Origin: CAZEBW01 sp964510205
Lineage (GTDB): Bacteria > Chloroflexota > Anaerolineae > VGOG01
NCBI GenBank assembly: GCA_964510205.1
Contig: CAZEBW010000025.1
Location: 1-45,956 of the forward strand
Reading direction: 5' to 3'
DNA: 45,956 nucleotides
Made by a program: the position numbers and the translations under genes. Below are positions 8,625-16,327 of the stretch, piece by piece (positions within the stretch are counted from its first letter, which is position 1; each line of letters begins with the position of its first letter). Under the pieces are notes generated by a model. The model was given only the letters and a program-made list of their open reading frames with translations. It had not been told where the DNA came from and ran no database searches.

Positions 8625-11600
8625 ATGTCGGCTTTGAAAATACGTCTTTTTGGCTCTCCCACCATCACCTTCGATGATACTCTGCTCTCTATTACTTCCC
8701 AGAAAGCTCAGGCCCTACTCTATTACCTGATCTCCAACCGCCAGCCTCATTCCCGAGAGAAGCTGGCCACGCTGTTCTGGGGGGAGACCAGCGAGCGCCA
8801 GGCCAAAGGGAGCCTGCGCAACACCCTCTATGAATTGCGTCGTGACCTGCCGCCAGGCGATGACTCCGCCACAGAGTACATCTTAAGCGAAAGCAACACC
8901 CTCTGCTTCAATACCCAGGCCGACTACTGGCTAGACGTCGAGCAGTTTGAGACGCTGCTGGACAAAGAGCCCGAGAGTGAACGGGTTAGGATGGATAACT
9001 GGTGCCAGGCAGTGGAGCTGTATCGCGGCGATTTCCTCGAGGGCTTCATCGTCAAAGATAGCTTCGAATTCGAGGATTGGTCCTTTTTCGAGCGAGAGAG
9101 GTTGCAGAGACGATTTCTGGAGGCTCTCACGGAACTGAGCGACTACTTCGGCAGTCAGGGCGAATACGAGAGGGCCATCGCCTACGCCATTCAAATACTC
9201 AGCCGCGACAACCTTCAGGAAAACATCCACCGTCAACTGATGCGGCTCTACTACGCGGCCGGCAATCGCAGCGCGGCCCTGCACCAGTACGAAATCTGCA
9301 AAGAGGTCACAGGGCGGGAATTAGGCGTCGCTCCACTGGCCGAGACCACCGCACTCTACGAAAAGATTCTCCGCCAGGAACTGGTGAAACCTCCCGCCAG
9401 GGAAATGGAGGTCACGAGTGTCGAAATCCAGTGGCAATCCCGGCCATCGCCGCTGCGCTCCTGGCCGAAGCCGGAATACCTGATCTCCAGTCTGGTCGGC
9501 AGAGACGAGGAATACGGTCAGTTGGTCCGCCACCTGGAAACCGCCAGCCGGGGAAGAGGGCAACTGGTCATCATTGACGGCGAGGTCGGGATTGGCAAGA
9601 CCCGCTTGGTACAGGAGCTGCTCGATCGGGCAGAACCCGATTTTCACCTGCTGATAGGCCGCTGCTACGAGTCCGAAATGGCGCTGCCTTATCAGCCCCT
9701 GGTCGAGGCCCTGCGAGGCTATCTGCCCACACTGGATCTAAGCAGGATTCAGGTATCCAGCCTTTGGCTCAGGGAAGTGAGCAAGCTGGTCCCCGAACTA
9801 AGCGAAGTGCTGCCCGATCTCCCCAACAGTGTTCCCCTAAACTCCGACACAGAGCGCAGTCGCCTCTTCGAGGGCGTTGTTCAGTTCTTGGTTGCGCTCT
9901 CTCGTCAACATCCTCTGGTGCTGTTTATTGACGACCTCCACTGGGCCGATCAAGCGACCCTTGCCCTTCTCCAGTACCTGGCTCGCCACATCACCCGGGA
10001 GAGGATTCTGTTTGTAGGCGCTTATCGCACTGAAGACCTCAATGGGCTGCTGACAAACACCATGCGCAGTCTCAAACAAGAAGGGCTTCTTTCGAGGATC
10101 ACTTTGCGCCGCCTCACTCTCGAAGAGATGACCACGTTGATCAGAGAGATGGCGGGCATGGAAAGCGGCGGTGAGAAGTTCAGTCGCCGCATATATCAAG
10201 ATACGGAGGGCAATCCCTTTTTCACTTCCGAGGTCATCCGCTCCCTCTTCGAGGAAGGCATCCTATATCAAGACGAGCATGGTTGGAGCACGGACCTCAA
10301 GGATTTCGCCACCAGCTATGCTCAGATACCGATTCCTCCCAGTGTGCGCGACGTCATTCAAGCTCGCCTGAACCGACTAGATGAGGCGAGCTACCAGATG
10401 CTGGAGACGGCCGCAGTTTTTCGCCAGCAATTCTACTTTGGCACTATCCAGAGGGCCTGCGACAAAGATGAGGACGAGGCCCTGGATGCCTTCGATAATT
10501 TGCTGCGGGCCCAGTTGATCGAAGAGGTCGAGGTGGGCATCAAGGGCAGCAGCTACGACTTCAACCACGACAAGATCAGGGAAGTGGCTTACCAGCAGAT
10601 GAGTGGAGCCAGGCGGCAGCAAGTACATCGGCGAGTGGGCGAGGCTCTGGAGACAGAATACCGTAATCGCCTCGACGAGGTGGTCAGCCAATTGGGCCAC
10701 CACTTTGCGGCGGGAGGACATAGGGAAAAAGCCCTGAAGTACTCCATCAGGGCGGGAGACAGAGCCAGGGAACTCTACGCCAATGAAGAAGCCATCGCTT
10801 ACTATCAGAGGGCGCTGGAACTCGCGGAGAGCGAGGAGGAATTGGCGACCATATACGAGGGGTTGGGCGATGTCTATGCCCTGGTGGGAAAACACCAGCA
10901 AGCGATAGAGAGCTTCAAAGCGGTGCTGAGCGGCGCGGGTCAGGGGCTGGAAAAACGGCGCATAGCCGAGATCCATCGCAAGATGGGCAGGGTGTATGAG
11001 AGGAATGGCGGGCGTGATCTAGCCCTGGGGTGTTTTAGAACCGGCAGGCGGATTCTTGAATCCGACGGTCCCTCGCTGGAGATGGTCAGGTTGGATAGCG
11101 GTATGGCGTTCTTGAATATTCGTCGAGGGCGATATGAGGAGGCCATCAAACTATGCCAACAGAGCCTGGACATGGTAGAAAAGCTGCCTGAGAATGTGGA
11201 CAGCCGAAAAGAAAGGGCCAGAATATACAACAACCTAGGGTCTATCTACCTCAATTGGAGCGATTATCCCCGCGCCACGGAGCACTTCGAGAAGAGCCTT
11301 GCCATACGAATAGAGAATGGCGACACGCACGGGACGGCCATTCTCTACAATAACCTCGGCGTAGTCTATGAGCGCCAGGGCAACTATGAAAAGGCTTTTG
11401 AATACCATCGCCAAAGCTTCGAACTGGAGAAAGAAATCGGAGACATCTATGGGCTGGCCATATCCCACACCAATCTGGGGCTGATTCTTTCTCGTAAGGA
11501 AGACTACGATCAGGCCCTCGAGCATCTGCAAGAAGCGGTGAGCATTTGTGGAGACATCGAGTGCAAATGGCTTCTACCAGAGACCTACAGGATCATCGCC

Positions 11601-11972
11601 GAGGTCCGGCTGGCCCTCGGCGAAGTAGCCGAGGCTCTGGAATTCGCCCACGCTTCTCTCGAAATGGCCCGCAAGACCGGCGACGAGGTCTTTGAAGGAG
11701 TGGCCCACCGCGTGTTGGGAAAAACCAAGGCCCTCGGACGCCAGCAGTGGGAAGAAGGGGAAGAGCATTTCTCGAAGAGCATAGATATATTGAAGGCCCT
11801 GGGAAACGAACACGAACTGGGCAAGAGTCATTACGAGTTTGGCCTGGCGTTGAAGGGCAAGGGAGAGGTAGACCGCGCCCGGCAACACCTCTCCCAAGCC
11901 ATCGAGATATTCGAGAGAACAGGAGCCCCCGAGAGACTCCGAAGAGCCCAAAACATGCACCGTCAGCTTTGA
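8625..11972 (+). CDS. SARP/AfsR-like transcriptional regulator with BTAD, ATPase and TPR domains
   Basis: 1115 aa from ATG 8625, chosen because GAGGAG (8612-8617) lies 7 nt upstream. Residues 1-95 form an OmpR-type winged helix as in SARP proteins (IRLFGSPTITFDD; KAQALLYYLISNRQPHSREK). Residues about 100-265 are a BTAD domain (YRGDFLEGF; LYYAAGNRSAALHQYE). An AAA/STAND-type ATPase follows, with Walker A GEVGIGKTR (about 318-326) and Walker B LFIDDLHWAD (about 432). The C-terminal third holds roughly eight TPR units (YNNLGSIYLNWSDYPRATEHF and similar). Such proteins bind heptameric direct repeats spaced by 11 or 22 bp and activate nearby genes. Matching heptamers lie about 500 bp downstream in front of a small operon, its likely target. 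The signal sensed by the ATPase/TPR part is unknown. Confidence 0.9.
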   Translation: MSALKIRLFGSPTITFDDTLLSITSQKAQALLYYLISNRQPHSREKLATLFWGETSERQAKGSLRNTLYELRRDLPPGDDSATEYILSESNTLCFNTQADYWLDVEQFETLLDKEPESERVRMDNWCQAVELYRGDFLEGFIVKDSFEFEDWSFFERERLQRRFLEALTELSDYFGSQGEYERAIAYAIQILSRDNLQENIHRQLMRLYYAAGNRSAALHQYEICKEVTGRELGVAPLAETTALYEKILRQELVKPPAREMEVTSVEIQWQSRPSPLRSWPKPEYLISSLVGRDEEYGQLVRHLETASRGRGQLVIIDGEVGIGKTRLVQELLDRAEPDFHLLIGRCYESEMALPYQPLVEALRGYLPTLDLSRIQVSSLWLREVSKLVPELSEVLPDLPNSVPLNSDTERSRLFEGVVQFLVALSRQHPLVLFIDDLHWADQATLALLQYLARHITRERILFVGAYRTEDLNGLLTNTMRSLKQEGLLSRITLRRLTLEEMTTLIREMAGMESGGEKFSRRIYQDTEGNPFFTSEVIRSLFEEGILYQDEHGWSTDLKDFATSYAQIPIPPSVRDVIQARLNRLDEASYQMLETAAVFRQQFYFGTIQRACDKDEDEALDAFDNLLRAQLIEEVEVGIKGSSYDFNHDKIREVAYQQMSGARRQQVHRRVGEALETEYRNRLDEVVSQLGHHFAAGGHREKALKYSIRAGDRARELYANEEAIAYYQRALELAESEEELATIYEGLGDVYALVGKHQQAIESFKAVLSGAGQGLEKRRIAEIHRKMGRVYERNGGRDLALGCFRTGRRILESDGPSLEMVRLDSGMAFLNIRRGRYEEAIKLCQQSLDMVEKLPENVDSRKERARIYNNLGSIYLNWSDYPRATEHFEKSLAIRIENGDTHGTAILYNNLGVVYERQGNYEKAFEYHRQSFELEKEIGDIYGLAISHTNLGLILSRKEDYDQALEHLQEAVSICGDIECKWLLPETYRIIAEVRLALGEVAEALEFAHASLEMARKTGDEVFEGVAHRVLGKTKALGRQQWEEGEEHFSKSIDILKALGNEHELGKSHYEFGLALKGKGEVDRARQHLSQAIEIFERTGAPERLRRAQNMHRQL

Positions 11973-12109
11973 CGGTTTCCCCGTTCAATCTTTTTCCCTC
12001 AGCCTTAATCCGCCCCACAATCCCCAGAGCGCAGCCTCCCCGCTTACCTCTACTCATCAAGAATCCCCCAACATATCCCTCCACATCTGTTCCGACCCAA
12101 CCACGATGA

Positions 12110-12216
12110 AAACGAATTGAGTGTGGCTAAAATCTGTGGGAGGTAGTAGCGACTTCAGTCGCTTGGAACGGCTAAAGTCGTCACTACCACAAGTTTTAGC
12201 CACACCCAAACGAATT
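12110..12216. mobile_element. Hairpin MITE with 12-bp TIRs and flanking 9-bp direct repeats
   Basis: GTGTGGCTAAAA (12121-12132) is exactly inverted at 12194-12205. Inside, gtagtagcgacttcagtcg pairs imperfectly with cggctaaagtcgtcactac, giving one long hairpin. The element is bracketed by the direct repeat AAACGAATT at 12110-12118 and 12208-12216, a candidate target-site duplication. It has no coding capacity. Confidence 0.7.
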
Positions 12217-12478
12217 TCGGTAGAGCACGACCTCCCCCTGCTGGGACCCTCCGCCAGAGCTTCGGCGCGCCCCTGGCGTGAGGCCGATCGCGTCGCTCAG
12301 CATAAACATAATATCCAGCAGGCTTGCAGCGGATCGCCCGATCCGCTGTTTGCTTTTGTGAGCCGCGGTCTACGGATTGGACGAATCGAGGTGATCCGGC
12401 GCGGACTCGTCTCCTCTGTGCAACCTTTCCTGGTACCTGTTGAAGGATTCGCTGTCAAATGACGGGCTCTTAAGGAAC
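12217..12478. other. Intergenic stretch, no gene seen
   Basis: No ORF here has protein character or a ribosome site. The one clear structure is a palindrome AGCGGATCG/CGATCCGCT at 12328-12347 followed by a weak GTTTGCTTTTG, possibly a poor terminator for the SARP gene. The stretch 11973-12109 likewise shows nothing. Confidence 0.5.
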
Positions 12479-12507
12479 TTTGACGTTTCTCTGACGCTTT
12501 TCTAACG
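12479..12507 (+). promoter_or_regulatory. Three heptamers at 11-bp spacing, candidate SARP/OmpR-type operator
   Basis: TTTGACG (12479-12485), TCTGACG (12490-12496) and TCTAACG (12501-12507) are direct repeats with an exact 11-bp period; a further TGACG lies at 12460-12464, slightly out of phase. OmpR/PhoB-fold and SARP regulators are known to bind heptamers spaced one helical turn apart, and a SARP gene lies just upstream. The first heptamer contains a TTGACG -35-like hexamer (12480-12485) and the last overlaps a poor -10 (TCTAAC, 15-bp spacer). A better -10, TATACT with an extended TG, lies at 12528-12533. Confidence 0.55.
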
Positions 12508-12530
12508 CACAACTGATGCCCATTTGGTAT

Positions 12531-12563
12531 ACTGCTGTTGAAAGAAAGTTAACAGCAGTTTTT
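12531..12563 (+). promoter_or_regulatory. Hairpin plus T5 in the leader of the small operon (attenuator-like)
   Basis: Perfect 9-bp stem ACTGCTGTT (12531-12539) / AACAGCAGT (12551-12559), 11-nt loop, then five T, ending 20 nt before the ribosome site of the 72-aa gene. It has the form of an intrinsic terminator. If transcription starts upstream near 12513 it could act as an attenuator; if it starts from TATACT (12528) the left arm would not be in the mRNA and the palindrome may instead be an operator. Confidence 0.5.
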
Positions 12564-12589
12564 CATTAGCTGCGGAAAGGGGAGAAACT

Positions 12590-12808
12590 ATGTCACTTCA
12601 GCAACGAAGGTATGTGTCCTTCTTCATCCGCATTTGGGAAGAGCCGAGGGAGATGGAGGACGAGAATCCTGAGTGGCGCGGCAGTGTCGAAAATGTCCAA
12701 ACGGGGCAGAAGAACTATTTCAAGGGTATGGAACATCTGGTAGGTTTCATCCGCAAACAGTGTAACGGCTTTGGCGTCTCTTGGAACCAAAGGAAATACA
12801 TCGCCTGA
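12590..12808 (+). CDS. Small protein (72 aa) in SARP-linked operon
   Basis: ATG 12590 with GGGGAG (12579-12584) upstream. The product is soluble, with no signal or membrane segment. Its pattern, a basic-aromatic start (RRYVSFFIRIWEEP), then a central WRGSVENVQTGQKNYF and an end rich in aromatics (LVGFIRKQ), resembles small proteins I recall from Chloroflexota of the form 'WRGSLEDVQTGERRGFASLEALFAFL', often near SARP/BTAD regulators. The role is unknown; a small adaptor or regulator is a guess. It is the first gene behind the heptamer repeats and lies 55 nt before the repeat-peptide gene. Confidence 0.7.
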   Translation: MSLQQRRYVSFFIRIWEEPREMEDENPEWRGSVENVQTGQKNYFKGMEHLVGFIRKQCNGFGVSWNQRKYIA

Positions 12809-12863
12809 GGTCAGAGAGCTGTCAAGTCGGGATCATGTGCAAACAATGAGGGAGGTAAAGAAA

Positions 12864-13172
12864 ATGAAAAGAACACTCTGGTGCATCGTTAGTCTGGCGC
12901 TGATCCTTGGTCTCTTGTTAAGCCTCAATCTAGCCGAAGCTCTGGCTTTGTTCAAGAGCGCGGGCATCATCAAAGGTGATTTCAGCGCCGGCATCATCAA
13001 AGGCGATTTCGCTCCGAGCGCTGGCATCATCAAAGGTGATTTCAGCGCCGGCATCATCAAGGGCGACTTCAACGCCGGCATCATCAAGGGCGATTTCGCT
13101 CCGAGCGCTGGCATCATCAAAGGCGATTTCACTGCTGGCATCATCAAGGGTGATCTGGCGCCTTCCGTTTAG
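12864..13172 (+). CDS. Secreted repeat peptide, seven AGIIKGD(F/L) units (102 aa)
   Basis: GGGAGG (12850-12855) sits 8 nt before ATG 12864, better than the in-frame ATG at 12846. Residues 1-28 are a signal peptide (MKRTLWCIVSLALILG core) with likely cleavage after AEALA. The mature part (about 74 aa) is almost entirely seven units: SAGIIKGDF or N/TAGIIKGDF, with 'AP' added after units 2, 5 and 7, giving spacings of 9 or 11 residues. At DNA level the units vary at the third bases of Lys, Gly and Asp codons while the amino acids stay fixed except Phe to Leu in the last unit, which suggests selection on the peptide. No family is recognised. Possible roles: multi-copy signal peptide, beta-solenoid or fibre former, or surface ligand; all are speculation. 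It lies in a SARP-linked operon before a giant exoprotein. Confidence 0.85.
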   Translation: MKRTLWCIVSLALILGLLLSLNLAEALALFKSAGIIKGDFSAGIIKGDFAPSAGIIKGDFSAGIIKGDFNAGIIKGDFAPSAGIIKGDFTAGIIKGDLAPSV

Positions 13173-13318
13173 AGTTGTGGTAACTCTCTCACCTGATACA
13201 TCGGGACCCCCCAGGCGCTAAAGGCCGGGGACGTTGCCAGCCTATCGTGTGAGTGATTACGAATGGTAGCTAAATTGTCTATAAAAAATCTATCAAAAAG
13301 CCAAAAGGAGGCTCGAAA

Positions 13319-16237
13319 ATGAAGAAGAAGCGTTGGTCTATATTAGGTCTAGCACTGGGAGTTTTGGTGCTAGGAATGTTGGTGGGTCTGCTGACCGTAG
13401 GTTCTGTAGCAGCCGACCCGACACCTGGAATCAGGTTTCAGATTCCCCGCATAGACATAGGAGACGTGCTGGGGACGGGTCCCTGGGAGACCTGGATCCA
13501 TGTGCAGAACGTGAGCATGCCGGACCCAGTTACCGGGATAGAGCCAGCTACCGGGGCGATCTTCGTGGGTTGGGGAGAATACTCCGAAATCTGCCCCACC
13601 AATGACCCAGGGATCATTGCCCACTACTGCCAATTGATCCAAGGGAACGCCATCTGGACTCTGAGAAGTCAGCTCGACGAGGCAGTCCGGTCGGGCATAC
13701 TCTACTCGGTGGACCCGGCTGTGTTCCAAGAGGCATGCCAAGCTTCGGAAGAAGCCGAGGGTGACACGGAGGCTTGGAGATGCTGGGAGGAAGAGTGGAG
13801 ATTTGGCACCTGTGAGGGCAAGGGCGGAGGTTGGAATGACGGCCCAGGCGATGCCTTCGGAGAGGAAGTCGCTGTTACCGTAACCCGCTATGGGCCCAAT
13901 AGCTACGGCACTTTTGGCTCCAGCACCTACACCGGAATCTCCGAGGAGATGGATGGTGAGGGTCCTCCGTGGGAATACTACGCTCCCTACGTTATGAAGG
14001 GCTACAACGGATTGGACACAGAGATCACCATCCAGAACTCGGGCGACCTGTGCACCTCGGTATGGATAGACTACATGGAGCAGGGAAGCTGTGACATCGT
14101 CTATAAGCACCACATCGAGCAGTTGGCTCCAGGTGAGGCGGTGCGGCTGAGGGTGCCATGTGATGTAGATCAGATTCCATGCGGCTGGCTGGGCTCGGCC
14201 CACATTGCGGCTGAGCAGCCCCTGGGCATCATCGTGGACGAAACGAGCTTCGACGAGCCCTGCATGGGCGTGGACCGAGGCACCTTGCTGACCCATCGCG
14301 CTCGGCCTAAAGTGGAGCTCAGAGATGGGGAGCCCATTGAGGACACAAAGGTCTACGCAGACCTCATCTTCCGCGAGTGGAGCGGCTGGGATGCCAGCAT
14401 TCAGGTGCAGAACCTGAGCCGCGTGGGCCAGTACACTTTCGTGACCGTGGACTTCATGGACAATGGCGGCGACGAGATCCTGTTCCTCGCCGACTGGGTC
14501 TGCCCTGGGGGTTCCTCTACCTTCTACCTGCCGATAGTGACTGACCTTCTCCCCGGCTACGTGGGCGCAGCCGAGATCGAATCACACGGGCAGATAGACT
14601 ATCCGGGCGGAGAGACACCCGCCGCGCCCATCTTCGCTGTGGTGGACCTGAAGAAGCCGGACGACCCCCTCACGCCGGAGATGGATGCGCAAGGCGGAAG
14701 CTACAATGCCCATCCGTACTCCCAAAAGGAGTGGGTAAGCGAGATCGCCCTCCCCTTCATGGCTAAGGATGCTTATGGTACGCACCCCTGGACCTCGATG
14801 ATCGCCATCCGCAACAACTCCAACTGCAACAAGATCCGGCCTGAGATCCACTTCAAAGACGAAACTGGGACCGTCGTGTGCACAATCCCCAGCTTCTGGA
14901 TGCGGCCCAAGCAAGTCAAAGTCTTTGACCTAAACAACATCGGCTGCCTGTATCCAGGCTACGTCGGCGCGGCCAAGGTGTATGTCAATGAGTTCGAGCA
15001 GCTCTGTGACGTGGACCGGGATGGCCACGTGGACAACGAACCCCTCATGCCTTCCGTGATCGTGGTAGACAGAGGCATTCTCGGTCTCCCCTACGGCGGT
15101 GGTGGCAATGTCAGCGCTCTCGCCGACACCTGGGGCGACGTCACCAACGTTTACGAGGGCGTCCCGTATGCTACGAACATACCTGCTTGCTACGGCGACA
15201 TCTTTGGCACGGTGTCTTTCTATGACTACGAGCAAACCGATGATGATCCCGAAGCGCACGAGCCTCTCGCGGGTGCGACGGTGACAGCGGATACCGGGGA
15301 GACGGACACCACGAGCTACGCTGGAGGCTACGAGCTGATGCGCCTGGAGGGAAATGCTCTGCGAAGCGTGACAGCCGAGAAGTTCGGATACTACCCGTGG
15401 ACTGAGGAAGTCAATCTAGACTGTGGCGCGGACACCAATCAGGACATCCTGCTAGTCTGCCAGGGCATTCTCTATGGTACGGTGGAGGATGCAGCGACTG
15501 GCACAGCGGTAGAAGGAGCCGAGGTAACGTTGGACGTTGAATCCTTGAACTTGGGTCGAACTTGGATCATCAGTGCCACTACCGACGCCAATGGCCTCTG
15601 GTGGATGAAAGTCCCGCTGGTTGGTGATGACGGCGGCGTTGGCGTTGGCCCCTTTGCCTTCGCCCCGTGGACCCTAACCATCAGAATGGAAGGTGAAGAC
15701 TATGATGACTGGGTTGATGGCTACGTGGACGTAAACGATAACGGAATCGTGGACGTTGGCGATGAGAACATTGCCTTCGCCGATGAGCACGGTTGGAACG
15801 CCGACGACTGCGTTGGCTCAGACTCCGAGGGCTGCACCTCCGGCGAAGACTTCTGTGATGCACCCAACAATGTCTTCGATGACAATGTATACACCGGGTC
15901 GGTAAGCGGCCTTATCCACCATGCCTTCATCCAGGGCAAGGTCTACTGCGATGGGCTGGTGAACAACAACAATGCCTTCGATCCTGGCGAGGAGCAGCCT
16001 AATACACTCGTGAAGCTGTATGAGGATACTGACGGCGACACCAACGGTGATGTCTTCCTAGAGCAGATGCTAACTCTCTCAGACGGATCCTATCAGTTCA
16101 AAGTCTCGCTGGATACAGATGGCGATGGTGTCATTGACCGCGATGACTACACTGTCACGGCAGGGACCATAGAAGAAGCTGCCACAAACATGACTGCTGG
16201 TGAGACCCGTGTGGTTCCCATTGATATCTGTCCATAG
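13319..16237 (+). CDS. Large exported protein with repeated beta domains and carboxypeptidase-regulatory-like domains
   Basis: 972 aa; AAGGAGG (13305-13311) before ATG 13319. A signal peptide (MKKKRWSILGLALGVLVLG, cleavage near VAAD) is followed by about four related beta-sandwich-like segments carrying a W/D-x-x-I-x-h-Q/R-N pattern (WETWIHVQN, DTEITIQN, DASIQVQN, TSMIAIRN) and 'GYVGAA' ends. The C-terminal third holds two or three carboxypeptidase-regulatory/SdrB-like folds (GTVEDAATGTAVEGAEVTL; LVKLYEDTDGDTNGDV) and acidic DxDxDG-type calcium loops (DTDGDGVIDRDD). There is no anchor or YLPxxLK end, so it is probably released or held non-covalently. It lies 146 nt behind the repeat-peptide gene and ends in a strong terminator. 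The substrate or partner is unknown. Confidence 0.85.
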   Translation: MKKKRWSILGLALGVLVLGMLVGLLTVGSVAADPTPGIRFQIPRIDIGDVLGTGPWETWIHVQNVSMPDPVTGIEPATGAIFVGWGEYSEICPTNDPGIIAHYCQLIQGNAIWTLRSQLDEAVRSGILYSVDPAVFQEACQASEEAEGDTEAWRCWEEEWRFGTCEGKGGGWNDGPGDAFGEEVAVTVTRYGPNSYGTFGSSTYTGISEEMDGEGPPWEYYAPYVMKGYNGLDTEITIQNSGDLCTSVWIDYMEQGSCDIVYKHHIEQLAPGEAVRLRVPCDVDQIPCGWLGSAHIAAEQPLGIIVDETSFDEPCMGVDRGTLLTHRARPKVELRDGEPIEDTKVYADLIFREWSGWDASIQVQNLSRVGQYTFVTVDFMDNGGDEILFLADWVCPGGSSTFYLPIVTDLLPGYVGAAEIESHGQIDYPGGETPAAPIFAVVDLKKPDDPLTPEMDAQGGSYNAHPYSQKEWVSEIALPFMAKDAYGTHPWTSMIAIRNNSNCNKIRPEIHFKDETGTVVCTIPSFWMRPKQVKVFDLNNIGCLYPGYVGAAKVYVNEFEQLCDVDRDGHVDNEPLMPSVIVVDRGILGLPYGGGGNVSALADTWGDVTNVYEGVPYATNIPACYGDIFGTVSFYDYEQTDDDPEAHEPLAGATVTADTGETDTTSYAGGYELMRLEGNALRSVTAEKFGYYPWTEEVNLDCGADTNQDILLVCQGILYGTVEDAATGTAVEGAEVTLDVESLNLGRTWIISATTDANGLWWMKVPLVGDDGGVGVGPFAFAPWTLTIRMEGEDYDDWVDGYVDVNDNGIVDVGDENIAFADEHGWNADDCVGSDSEGCTSGEDFCDAPNNVFDDNVYTGSVSGLIHHAFIQGKVYCDGLVNNNNAFDPGEEQPNTLVKLYEDTDGDTNGDVFLEQMLTLSDGSYQFKVSLDTDGDGVIDRDDYTVTAGTIEEAATNMTAGETRVVPIDICP

Positions 16238-16264
16238 CTTGTGTAGCTTATCTTCTCGCTACCC

Positions 16265-16302
16265 AAAAGAGCCACCAGGGGGAATCCCCTGGTGGCTCTT
16301 TT
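16265..16302. terminator. Strong bidirectional terminator
   Basis: Perfect 17-bp stem (16265-16281 / 16286-16302) with a 4-nt loop; the arms begin with A4 and end with T4, so it works in both directions between the convergent genes 13319-16237 and 16328-17596. Confidence 0.9.
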
Positions 16303-16327
16303 ATTGCGCCTTGTGCAAGGTCAGCTG

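Noticed and set aside
12121..12462. 113-aa ORF between the SARP gene and the small operon
   Set aside because: It starts in the MITE hairpin, has no ribosome site and low-information sequence.
12960..13160. Regular direct repeats that resemble a CRISPR-like or satellite array
   Set aside because: The repeats are in frame behind a signal peptide and ribosome site, have no variable spacers and vary at silent positions, so they are coding.
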